Source: an uncultured Candidatus Saccharibacteria bacterium | GTDB taxonomy: Bacteria; Patescibacteriota; Saccharimonadia; Saccharimonadales; Saccharimonadaceae | Length of the DNA stretch: 32,354 nt | Direction: 5' to 3' | Assembly (NCBI GenBank): GCA_946530935.1 | Contig: CAMNAJ010000005.1 | Coordinates: 1-32,354, forward strand | Part shown: positions 1 to 8,353 of the stretch, one piece after another | How positions within the stretch are numbered: the first letter of the stretch is position 1 | Layout of the letters: each line of letters begins with the position of its first letter | The notes under the pieces: model-generated | Databases searched by the model: none | What the model was told of the DNA's origin: nothing | Seen by the model: only the letters and a program-made list of their open reading frames with translations | Position numbers and translations under genes: made by a program

Positions 1-2
1 TT

Positions 3-257
3 CATCTTAATAAGGTTGAACTTATTAAATGTGGTAATGGTAAGAGAATTGATGCAGAGCGTGAGCAGTGGAGCGATGGTGTAAACCTACTCTGTATCCG
101 CCCAGGTGTAGTAATTGCATATGACAGAAACTTTGTAACGAACCAGACGCTTCGCCGTCATGGTATTAAAGTAATTGAAATCCCGAGTTCCGAATTGTCA
201 CGTGGCCGTGGTGGTTCGCACTGTATGAGCATGGCATTAGTGAGAGAGGAGGAGTAG
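3..257 (+). CDS. arcA: Arginine deiminase, C-terminal fragment (5' end outside window)
   Basis: Frame 3 reads [84 protein letters not shown], with the arginine deiminase C-terminal catalytic-Cys motif GRGGxxCMSM. Confidence 0.9.
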   Translation, partial: HLNKVELIKCGNGKRIDAEREQWSDGVNLLCIRPGVVIAYDRNFVTNQTLRRHGIKVIEIPSSELSRGRGGSHCMSMALVREEE

Positions 258-318
258 AGAAGGAGAGTCTAGGTAAAGTTTGTTGTGGGGGATAATACTT
301 AATTAAAAAGGAAGAAAA

Positions 319-2040
319 ATGTTTAAGAAGAAAAATCGTAAAAAATCTAGTCGAGCAATGCTGTCTGCATACTCGATCATCATGATTTTGATTGTACTTC
401 TTGGTATTTTGTCTCATGTTTTGCCAAAGGCAAAATATCAAGTTGTTACCCCAGAAGATGCGGCTCCACTTCTTGAGCTTGAAACCGTAACTACTGAGGA
501 CGAGCCAGCTCCGGCTGGTGAAGCTATTCCACTAGAAGTTGGCCCTGTGACTGTACTTGAAGGTGGAACAGTCGACAGTGTTGACGCCGTTGCCCCAGCA
601 ACTACAGACGCTGCGACTACTGAAGAAGAAACAACTACATACGAATCTCTCGAAGATTGTGAAGAAGCTAATGGCGAAGGCACTTGTGCTCTTGTCGACG
701 GTTCCGGTGTAGTTGGTGCTAAACTATTTCAAATCCTAAAGGCGCCAATTCTTGGCTTTGCGGATGCCATTGATGTATGTATCTTTGTAATGGTACTTGG
801 TGGCTTCCTAGCTGTAATGGCTAAAACCAAAGCCCTTGAAACTGGTATTAAGATTTTAGTGAAGAAACTTAAAGGGAAAGAATATCTACTTATTCTTCTT
901 CTTATGTTCATCTTCTCGATTCTTGGTACAACTTACGGTTTCCTTGAAGAAAGCGTTGGTTTCTATGTACTCATTGCCGCAACAATGTTTGCTGCAGGCA
1001 TGGATCCACTCGTTGGTGTTGCAACTATCCTTCTTGGTGCGGGTTCTGGTGTGCTTGGTTCTACCATTAACCCATTTGCAACTGGTGTAGCAGTTTCTGC
1101 CATGAAAGATGCCGGTATCGAATTTAATAATGGTACCGTAATTCTAATTGGTGTGATTCTTTGGCTCACTACACTTGCAGTTTCTGCATTCTTTGTAATA
1201 CGTTACGCAAAGAAAGTTCAACGTGATAAAGGTTCAACATTCCTTAGTCTTCGCGAACAAGCAGCAGCAGAGAAGAAATATGGCAAATACCTTGAAGCAC
1301 AAGGTGATGATATCAAGCTTTCTGGCAAGCAGATTGCTTCCCTCATCGTTTTCGCATTTTCATTCGTAGTAATGATTATTGGCTTTGTGCCATGGGGCGA
1401 ATTCTTTGAAAATAGTATCTTCTCTCAAATGCATGATGCACTTGGTGGCTTTCTTGGTGGCGGTTTAACTGGTGAAGCACTTGGTGATTGGTGGTTCTAT
1501 GAAGCAGCTCTTTGGTTCTTCTTAATTTCCATCGTTATATCGCTCATCAACCATGAAGGTGAACATGGCTATGTAGATACATTTATTGATGGTGCAGACG
1601 ACATGATCGGTGTAGTTCTTGTGATTGCAGTCGCTCGTGGTGCATCTGTACTTATGAGCCAAACATACTTAGACAACTTCATTGTCTATAATGCTTCGAA
1701 TTTCTTGGCAACTTTGCCAGAAATGGCATTCGTACCTTTGAACTATTTGCTCCATGTGGTACTTTCGGTCTTAGTACCGTCATCTTCTGGTCTTGCAACA
1801 CTTTCGACGCCGATTATTGCGCCGGTGGCTGCAAACCTTGGTTACAGTACAAACGTGGCTGCAATGACGATTGTCGCAGCAAATGGTCTTGTGAATCTCA
1901 TCACGCCAACTTGTGGTGCAATCATGGGTGGCCTCGCACTTGCCAAAGTTGATTACTCGACTTGGTTTAAGTGGGGGATTAGAGTAGTAGCATGTATCGC
2001 GGTAGTAAATATCGTAGTACTTTGCCTATTCTCAATTTAA
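319..2040 (+). CDS. YfcC-family membrane permease, probable basic amino acid (arginine/ornithine-type) transporter
   Basis: 573 aa multi-TM protein (GTTYGFLEESVGFYVLI, LGAGSGVLGSTINPFATGVAVSAM, VLVPSSSGLATLSTPIIAPVA are YfcC/SLC13-like); SD-like aaggaag upstream; lies directly after arcA. Confidence 0.8.
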   Translation: MFKKKNRKKSSRAMLSAYSIIMILIVLLGILSHVLPKAKYQVVTPEDAAPLLELETVTTEDEPAPAGEAIPLEVGPVTVLEGGTVDSVDAVAPATTDAATTEEETTTYESLEDCEEANGEGTCALVDGSGVVGAKLFQILKAPILGFADAIDVCIFVMVLGGFLAVMAKTKALETGIKILVKKLKGKEYLLILLLMFIFSILGTTYGFLEESVGFYVLIAATMFAAGMDPLVGVATILLGAGSGVLGSTINPFATGVAVSAMKDAGIEFNNGTVILIGVILWLTTLAVSAFFVIRYAKKVQRDKGSTFLSLREQAAAEKKYGKYLEAQGDDIKLSGKQIASLIVFAFSFVVMIIGFVPWGEFFENSIFSQMHDALGGFLGGGLTGEALGDWWFYEAALWFFLISIVISLINHEGEHGYVDTFIDGADDMIGVVLVIAVARGASVLMSQTYLDNFIVYNASNFLATLPEMAFVPLNYLLHVVLSVLVPSSSGLATLSTPIIAPVAANLGYSTNVAAMTIVAANGLVNLITPTCGAIMGGLALAKVDYSTWFKWGIRVVACIAVVNIVVLCLFSI

Positions 2041-2057
2041 AACACAAACAATAAAGC

Positions 2058-2090
2058 AATCCGCTCCAATAAAATGGGGCGGATTTTTTT
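2058..2090 (+). terminator. Rho-independent terminator after the yfcC-like gene
   Basis: AATCCGCTCC-aataaaat-GGGGCGGATT followed by TTTTT; one G:T wobble in the stem. Confidence 0.85.
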
Positions 2091-2134
2091 AAAAATGCTT
2101 GTGCTTAAAACAAACTTAAATTATAATGTGAATC

Positions 2135-3148
2135 ATGGATGGTTATACATTAACGCATAAAACGCCGTCGCGTAAGGATTTTATCGATACTGCAGATTTT
2201 GATCAATCTGAGATTAAAGATATTATCACTACTTCGCGTACGGTGAGAGACTATATTAAGGGTGGCGGTTGGTTAAACGCGCTATTCCATAAATCTCTTG
2301 GTATGATTTTCGAACAAAAATCAACCAGAACTAGAGTGTCGTTTGAAGTTGCGATGGAACAACTTGGTGGACATGCACTAAATCTTGCTCCGGGCGCAAT
2401 TCAGCTTGGTAAGCATGAAACGATTAATGACACAGCAAAGGTGCTCGGCCGTATGTGTGACTTAATAATGTCACGTGTAGATCGTCACGAATCAATTAAG
2501 GCTTTGGCAGAATTTGCAAAAGTGCCAGTTATTAACGGCATGAGCGATAGATGTCATCCAACGCAAGGTATTGGCGATATGATTACGATTGTTGATAACT
2601 TGCCAGAAAAGCCAATGAATGAAATAAAAGTTGTCTTTGTTGGTGACGCAACACAAGTTTGTAACACGCTTTGCGATATGACTACAAAGATGGGTATGAA
2701 TTTTGTGCATTATGGCCCAGAAAATCATAAGATTGATGAAGAGTGGCTTGAAATTGGTCGTAAAAACGTTGAGAAATATGGTGGTTCTGTAGCTTGGTCA
2801 GATGATCCTGAATGCCTTAAAGGTGCTGACTTTATTTATACTGATGTTTGGTACGGTCTTTATGATAAAGAGACGCCGAAAGAAGTTTATATGGCGGACT
2901 TTTATCCTAAATACCAGGTAAACGACGAATTAATGGCTTCAACTGGTAATCCAAACTGCAAGTTTTTGCATTGCTTGCCAGCTAGCCGTAATGAAGAAGT
3001 GACTGATTCAGTATTAGACGGACCAAATTCTCTTGCTTGGGATGAAGCAGAGAATCGTCTAACTGCGCAGCGGGGGTTAGTATTGTATTTTTCCGGAGTA
3101 GCACAAGCTACACTCGATTATATAAAACAACAAAAGGAGGCTAATTAA
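2135..3148 (+). CDS. ptcA: Putrescine carbamoyltransferase (PTCase), ornithine carbamoyltransferase superfamily
   Basis: FEQKSTRTRVSFEVAMEQLGGH, HPTQGIGD and HCLPASR superfamily motifs. DVWYGLYD (in place of the SMG loop of OTCases), FYPKYQVN and DEAENRLTAQRG resemble PTCases. Followed by aguD-like and aguA genes. Confidence 0.8.
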   Translation: MDGYTLTHKTPSRKDFIDTADFDQSEIKDIITTSRTVRDYIKGGGWLNALFHKSLGMIFEQKSTRTRVSFEVAMEQLGGHALNLAPGAIQLGKHETINDTAKVLGRMCDLIMSRVDRHESIKALAEFAKVPVINGMSDRCHPTQGIGDMITIVDNLPEKPMNEIKVVFVGDATQVCNTLCDMTTKMGMNFVHYGPENHKIDEEWLEIGRKNVEKYGGSVAWSDDPECLKGADFIYTDVWYGLYDKETPKEVYMADFYPKYQVNDELMASTGNPNCKFLHCLPASRNEEVTDSVLDGPNSLAWDEAENRLTAQRGLVLYFSGVAQATLDYIKQQKEAN

Positions 3149-4611
3149 TGCCAAAGAAGAAATATAAATTCAGGCTGTTTAGCGCTGTGCTCGCTACGGT
3201 CTGTATAATCTTGGTGGGAGATGCGGTAGCGCCAACTGCGGCCATCGGTAACTCGATGTACCTATGGTGGGCAGTCATGCTTATCGGTTTCTTCGTACCA
3301 TACGCACTTATTAGTGCAGAACTCGGTACACAGTATCCGTCCGAAGGCGGTATGTATACCTGGATTAAAAAAGCCTTCGGTAAGAAGTGGGCTTCGAGAG
3401 TAGCTTGGTTTTACTGGGTAAACTATCCACTTTGGATTGCGTCTCTAGCAGATCTCATTACTACCATGCTTATGCAAATGTTTGGCATTGAGATGGAAAT
3501 GTGGATGGTACTTGCAATTCAAGTATTCTACATTATACTTGTTACAATTCTCGGTATGCTTCGCATCTCGCAATCTGATGTCGTGTCTAATATTGGTGCA
3601 CTTATCAAGATTGTTCTTCTCGGTGCAATTGGTGTGCTCGGTTTTTATGTACTCTTCACAAAAGGTACAGCTAACCCAATTGAGTCATGGCACGATGTGG
3701 TGCCACTAGCATCTGCTGAAGGCGGAATTGATTGGGCCGGTCTTTCATTTGTCTCGCTCATTATTTTCAACATGCTCGGGTTCGAGGTTGTTGGTACATT
3801 CTATGATGATATGGATCAACCAAAGAAACAAATTCCTAAAGCAATTATTCTTGGTGGTATCCTTATTGCGATTTTCTACATTTTGCCATCATTTGGTATG
3901 GGTGTAGCAATTCCATACGAGGAACTCGAAACTAATACTGGTTTCCTAGATTCCTATAATGTATTGCTTGCAAATGCGGGCTTTGCGGAAGCTGCGATTC
4001 AGTCTATTACGATTGTGGTCGGTGGTCTCTTTATATTAACTTTGATTTCAAATATTTCTTCATGGAATTTCGGCGTTTATTCAGTAATTGCATTCGCTGC
4101 TGAAGATGGCATGTTCCCGAAATCTTGGAAGAAACGCAATAAAGACGGTGTGCCATATGTGGTCGGCATTTGGACTGGCTTAGTGTCGATCGTTCTAGCT
4201 GTAGCAGGTATCATTCTTGCATACTGCTTCCCAGAATGGGAAGATGGTTCTAACCTCTTCTGGGCATTTTTCGACTTGTCACTCGTGTGTCTTCTTTTGT
4301 CGTACATCCCAATGTTTGCGGCATTTATCAAGTTGCACAAGAATGGCAAGCAAGTTCAGAATGGTTACTGGGTTAATGTTGGTACAGTTATGAGATGGTT
4401 GATGGGCGTAGTTCCTCTACTCCTTCTCTTCATTTCATTATTCTTCACATTTATCCCAGAATTTAGCATTGAAGCAATCCAGGATAATATGACTTTGATT
4501 GTAAGCTCGGTAGTTTGTATCGTAATTGGCGAAGTACTAGTTGCTAGAATGACAATCAATGACAGAAGGAAGAAACTCGAAAGAAAAAGTAGAGCAGCTT
4601 TAAAGCGTTAA
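3148..4611 (+). CDS. aguD: APC-family amino acid permease, probable agmatine/putrescine antiporter
   Basis: 487 aa with ~12 hydrophobic segments, APC-type N-terminus; TAATG overlap with ptcA and SD AAAAGGAGG; flanked by ptcA and aguA. Confidence 0.78.
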   Translation: MPKKKYKFRLFSAVLATVCIILVGDAVAPTAAIGNSMYLWWAVMLIGFFVPYALISAELGTQYPSEGGMYTWIKKAFGKKWASRVAWFYWVNYPLWIASLADLITTMLMQMFGIEMEMWMVLAIQVFYIILVTILGMLRISQSDVVSNIGALIKIVLLGAIGVLGFYVLFTKGTANPIESWHDVVPLASAEGGIDWAGLSFVSLIIFNMLGFEVVGTFYDDMDQPKKQIPKAIILGGILIAIFYILPSFGMGVAIPYEELETNTGFLDSYNVLLANAGFAEAAIQSITIVVGGLFILTLISNISSWNFGVYSVIAFAAEDGMFPKSWKKRNKDGVPYVVGIWTGLVSIVLAVAGIILAYCFPEWEDGSNLFWAFFDLSLVCLLLSYIPMFAAFIKLHKNGKQVQNGYWVNVGTVMRWLMGVVPLLLLFISLFFTFIPEFSIEAIQDNMTLIVSSVVCIVIGEVLVARMTINDRRKKLERKSRAALKR

Positions 4612-4628
4612 ACAAACATTAAAAAGGG

Positions 4629-4674
4629 TGGCAACTTAGTAATGTCTGGCTATTGTCAGCATGCTAAGTTGCCA
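4629..4674 (+). other. Long imperfect stem-loop in the aguD-aguA intergenic region
   Basis: 11-bp perfect arms TGGCAACTTAG (4629-4639) / CTAAGTTGCCA (4664-4674), with additional inner pairing ATG/CAT and CTG/CAG; no U-tract follows. Confidence 0.7.
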
Positions 4675-4700
4675 TTAATAGTATAAAGAAAGGAAATTAA

Positions 4701-5795
4701 ATGAAATTACAATCAACACCAAAGCAAGATGGATTCTATATGCCATCAGAATTAGCACCACATAAGTGTACTTATCTTTTGTGGCCAGAGAGGCCAGATA
4801 ACTGGCGCGAAGGCGCAAAGCCAGCACAAAAGGCATTTCGTGAAGTGGTTGAGGTAATCGCAAAACACGAGCCAGTAGTACTTGGTGTAAATCAGTCGCA
4901 GTATTTGCACGTACTTGGTATGAATATGCCAAACGTGTCGGTAGTTGAAATTTCAAATAATGACTCTTGGATTCGCGATTCAGGTGCGACCATGGTTATT
5001 AATGGTAAAGGCGACATTAGAGCAGTAGACTGGGGCTTTAATGGTTATGGTGGGATGACTGACGGTATTTATTATCCTTGGGATTTTGATGACTATGTAG
5101 GTGCAAAAATGGCTAATATCGAAAAAACTGATCGTTATGTGCCAGAAGATTTTGTGCTTGAAGGTGGTTCTATTCATACTGATGGTGAAGGTACACTTCT
5201 CGTAACGGAAGAAACTTTGCTCTCTGAAGGACGCAACCCGGGTAAAAGCAAAGAAGAGATTGAGGCAATCCTTAAGGAATATACTGGTGCTGAAAAAGTG
5301 CTCTGGCTTCCTTATGGCGTATATAAAGACGAGGATACGAATGGTCACGTTGATAATATTTGTCAGTTCGTGGCGCCAGGTAAAGTAGTTCTTGCTTGGG
5401 AAGATAACCCAAATGATCCGCAGCATGAGCGTTCACAAGTAGACTATGATTATTTGATGAACGAAACGGATGCTAAGGGTCGCAAGATTGAGATTGTTAA
5501 GATTCACGTGCCAAATGTAATTACTATTACTAAGGAAGAGTCTGAAGGTGTTGATGTGGTAGAAGGCACGTTCCCACGCAATGAAGGCGATCGCTTGCCT
5601 GCTTCATATATTAATTATTACAACTGTAATGGTGCAATTATCTTGCCAGTCTTTAATGACCCACACGATGAAGAAGCCGTGCGCACGCTTCAGGAGCTAT
5701 TCCCAGACCGTGTAATTGAAACAGTTTACGCTAGGGAAATTTTGCTTGGCGGTGGTAATATTCACTGTATTACACAACAAGTACCAAAAGCTTAA
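4701..5795 (+). CDS. aguA: Agmatine deiminase
   Basis: Peptidylarginine-deiminase-family protein; WPERPDNWR, NDSWIRDSGATMV, ..GHVDNICQF, and C-terminal catalytic GGGNIHCITQQVP. Confidence 0.95.
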   Translation: MKLQSTPKQDGFYMPSELAPHKCTYLLWPERPDNWREGAKPAQKAFREVVEVIAKHEPVVLGVNQSQYLHVLGMNMPNVSVVEISNNDSWIRDSGATMVINGKGDIRAVDWGFNGYGGMTDGIYYPWDFDDYVGAKMANIEKTDRYVPEDFVLEGGSIHTDGEGTLLVTEETLLSEGRNPGKSKEEIEAILKEYTGAEKVLWLPYGVYKDEDTNGHVDNICQFVAPGKVVLAWEDNPNDPQHERSQVDYDYLMNETDAKGRKIEIVKIHVPNVITITKEESEGVDVVEGTFPRNEGDRLPASYINYYNCNGAIILPVFNDPHDEEAVRTLQELFPDRVIETVYAREILLGGGNIHCITQQVPKA

Positions 5796-5804
5796 AAGTT
5801 AACA

Positions 5805-5834
5805 AAAAATCCGGTCTTTAAGGGCCGGATTTTT
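5805..5834 (+). terminator. Rho-independent terminator after aguA
   Basis: AAAAATCCGGTC-tttaa-GGGCCGGATTTTT; U-tract abuts the gpmI -10. Confidence 0.85.
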
Positions 5835-5844
5835 GTGCTATAAT
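5835..5844 (+). promoter_or_regulatory. Extended -10 promoter of gpmI (leaderless-type)
   Basis: GTGCTATAAT (TGn-TATAAT) ends 6 nt before ATG 5851. Confidence 0.7.
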
Positions 5845-5850
5845 ATGCTT

Positions 5851-7443
5851 ATGGATAAGCTACAGTATGATGGGCCTGTAGTGCTCGCAATATTAGATGG
5901 TGTTGGTCTTGCGCCAGATGGTCCGGGTAATGCCGTATCAAAAGCAAGGACTAATTTTCTTGGTAAAGCCGCAAGAGAATATTTTCATATCGCACTAAAT
6001 GCTTCTGGTGAAGCGGTTGGGCTAACCCCAGAGCAAATGGGAAATTCTGAGGTTGGTCATAATACGATTGGAGCTGGTAAATCAATTAAGCATGGAATTG
6101 CACGTGCAAACGAAGCCATCAATTCGGGCGAGTGCTTTAATTCCGAAGCCTGGAAAGGCGTGATTTATCAGGTCAAAAAAGAAGGTGAACATACATTACA
6201 TTTTGCTGGTATTTTTTCAGATGGTGGCGTACATAGCCACATTGAGCATCTTGAAAGCATGATTGAAAGAGCATATCGTGATGGTGTTCGCAAGATGCGG
6301 ATTCACGCGGTGTTTGATGGACGTGATGTGGCGCCACAATCAGAACCAAAATATATCGATAGAATTGAAGATTTCGCGAAAAAATTCCCAGATGCAGACA
6401 TTAAAATTGCTTCTGGTGGTGGCAGAATGGTATTTGTAGCAGATCGGTACGAAAACGATTGGCAGGTTGTAGCTCGTGGTTGGGATGCGATGGTTAATGG
6501 TGAGGCAGACTATTATTTTAAATCTGCAGATGAGGCTATTCAGGTTCTTAGGCGCCTGAATCCAGAAGTGCAGGACCAGAATCTTCCACCGTTCGTAATT
6601 GTAGATGAAAACGAAAAACCGGTTGGACAAATAAAAAAAGGTGATGCAGTAGTTTATTATGATTTTCGCGCTGATAGGGCGATTGAAATTTCGATGGCGT
6701 TCACTTATTGGGATTTTCCGTATTTTAACCGTGGTGATTTCCAGCCAAGCGACGTTTATTTTGCCGGGCTTACAGAATATAATTCAGATACTCACGTTCC
6801 GGAACATCGTTTGTTTGAACCGACTGTTATTAGTAATACACTAAGTAAGTTTTTGTCTGAGCGCAAATTAAAACAGTATGCAATTTCAGAAACGGTTAAA
6901 TTTGGTCATATTACTTATTATTTTAATGGTGATAGTTATGAACCAAATAAAGGTGAAGTATTTAAAGAAATTGAATCTTATACAGAACCATTTGAGACGC
7001 GTCCATGGATGAAATGTGCAGAAATTACCGATGAACTACTGGATAATTTAGAAAAATTCGATTTTGTGCGTGTGAATTTTCCGGGTGGCGACATGGTTGG
7101 CCATACGGCAGATATGGAAGCGACTATTGTTGCAATGGAATCGATTGATTTGTCACTTGCAAGAATTGCGAAGAAAGTTGATGAGCTTGGTGGTGTGCTG
7201 ATTATAGCAGCAGATCACGGTAATGCAGAGGAACTCTTAGATAAGGATGGCAATAAAAAGACATCACATACACTTAATAAAATACCTTGTATTATCTATG
7301 ACAATACTGAAAACCGTTACAAGTATAATACGGTGCCGGTTTATGAGCCAGGACTTGCTAATTTAGCTTCAACGATTGCTATACTCCTAGGGCAAAACGA
7401 TTACCCTGATTCTTGGGAGAAACCACTGATTTCTGTGCTATAA
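5851..7443 (+). CDS. gpmI: 2,3-bisphosphoglycerate-independent phosphoglycerate mutase
   Basis: AILDGVGLAPDGPGNAVSKA, MGNSEVGHNTIGAG, HSHIEHL, FDGRDVAP, ADHGNAEE. Track start 5833 lies within the promoter; start at MDKLQ is more plausible. Confidence 0.93.
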   Translation: MDKLQYDGPVVLAILDGVGLAPDGPGNAVSKARTNFLGKAAREYFHIALNASGEAVGLTPEQMGNSEVGHNTIGAGKSIKHGIARANEAINSGECFNSEAWKGVIYQVKKEGEHTLHFAGIFSDGGVHSHIEHLESMIERAYRDGVRKMRIHAVFDGRDVAPQSEPKYIDRIEDFAKKFPDADIKIASGGGRMVFVADRYENDWQVVARGWDAMVNGEADYYFKSADEAIQVLRRLNPEVQDQNLPPFVIVDENEKPVGQIKKGDAVVYYDFRADRAIEISMAFTYWDFPYFNRGDFQPSDVYFAGLTEYNSDTHVPEHRLFEPTVISNTLSKFLSERKLKQYAISETVKFGHITYYFNGDSYEPNKGEVFKEIESYTEPFETRPWMKCAEITDELLDNLEKFDFVRVNFPGGDMVGHTADMEATIVAMESIDLSLARIAKKVDELGGVLIIAADHGNAEELLDKDGNKKTSHTLNKIPCIIYDNTENRYKYNTVPVYEPGLANLASTIAILLGQNDYPDSWEKPLISVL

Positions 7444-7444
7444 T
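7435..7444 (+). promoter_or_regulatory. Extended -10 promoter of galU
   Basis: GTGCTATAAT; its TAA (7441-7443) is the gpmI stop codon; ATG follows after 9 nt. Confidence 0.65.
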
Positions 7445-7453
7445 TAGGGCATT

Positions 7454-8284
7454 ATGATTACGAAAGCTATTATCCCGGTTGCGGGATGGGGGACTAGGCG
7501 TCTTCCTATTACTAAGATTATTGAAAAATCAATGCTTCCTGTGGGAAATCGTCCACTTGTGGACTATTCGGTGCAGGAGTTAATAAAGGCCGGTGTAAAA
7601 GATATTTACATGGTGATTTCTAATACTGAGCCGTGCCAAGTGCAAGAATTTTACAAGGATAATTTAGCACTTAATCAATATTTGATTGAACGCGGTAAAG
7701 AAGATAGATTGAAACTAGCAAAAACTCTGCCTGATGATGTTACGATTCATTATACTGTGCAAGATCCAGCAAGTAAGTACGGAACTGCAGTACCAATTGC
7801 ATTAGTAGTAAAAGAGTATAAGATTGACGAACCAGTGCTTGTATTTATGGGCGATGATTTTATTTGGAATCCGAATGGCGAATCTGCTGCTGAGGCACTT
7901 ATTAAGGCGTCTGGAGAAAAGGAAGAATCGGCGATTCTAGGTGTTGAGATTCCAAAGGAAAAAGTAAAAAAATACGGTGTTTTATCTGAAAAAGATGGCA
8001 AGTTGGTTGGTGTAGTTGAAAAACCAGAACCAGAAGATGCTCCTTCGAATTTGATTAATGTTTCGAAGTATATAATGGCACCGGAACTTCTTGAAAGAAT
8101 TGTAAAGTACGTTGATGAACACGACTTTGGGCCAAAAGACCAAGAATACATGGTGACGGATCCAATTGATGAATTCATTAAGGACGGCGGCGTAATGCGT
8201 GTTGCGCCTACTACTGGTGAATACCTCGATGGTGGTTCTGTTGAGGGTTGGCTTCATGCCAATAATGTTGTTTGCAACTCTTAG
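7454..8284 (+). CDS. galU: UTP--glucose-1-phosphate uridylyltransferase / GalU-type nucleotidyltransferase
   Basis: KAIIPVAGWGTRRLPITKIIEKSMLPVGNRPLVDYSVQEL; KPEP; GPKDQEYMVTDPIDEFI. Confidence 0.85.
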   Translation: MITKAIIPVAGWGTRRLPITKIIEKSMLPVGNRPLVDYSVQELIKAGVKDIYMVISNTEPCQVQEFYKDNLALNQYLIERGKEDRLKLAKTLPDDVTIHYTVQDPASKYGTAVPIALVVKEYKIDEPVLVFMGDDFIWNPNGESAAEALIKASGEKEESAILGVEIPKEKVKKYGVLSEKDGKLVGVVEKPEPEDAPSNLINVSKYIMAPELLERIVKYVDEHDFGPKDQEYMVTDPIDEFIKDGGVMRVAPTTGEYLDGGSVEGWLHANNVVCNS

Positions 8285-8305
8285 CTTAAAACAGATTAAA
8301 AAATC

Positions 8306-8340
8306 TAAATTAGCACTCTTGCATAATGAGTGCTAATTTA
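8306..8340 (+). promoter_or_regulatory. CIRCE operator (HrcA binding site) upstream of clpC
   Basis: TTAGCACTC-N9-GAGTGCTAA core (8310-8336), extended to a perfect 13-bp inverted repeat TAAATTAGCACTC/GAGTGCTAATTTA. Confidence 0.95.
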
Positions 8341-8341
8341 G

Positions 8342-8347
8342 TATAAT
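8342..8347 (+). promoter_or_regulatory. clpC -10 box
   Basis: TATAAT 6 nt before ATG 8354; TTGCAT at 8319-8324 (inside the CIRCE spacer region) is 17 bp upstream as a possible -35. Confidence 0.7.
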
Positions 8348-8353
8348 AGAGGT

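Noticed and set aside
2135-3148. Annotation as catabolic ornithine carbamoyltransferase (arcB) next to arcA
   Set aside because: The DVWYGLYD/FYPKYQVN/DEAENRLTAQRG segments and the aguD-aguA neighbours favour putrescine carbamoyltransferase. Kept as an alternative until phylogeny or an assay is done.
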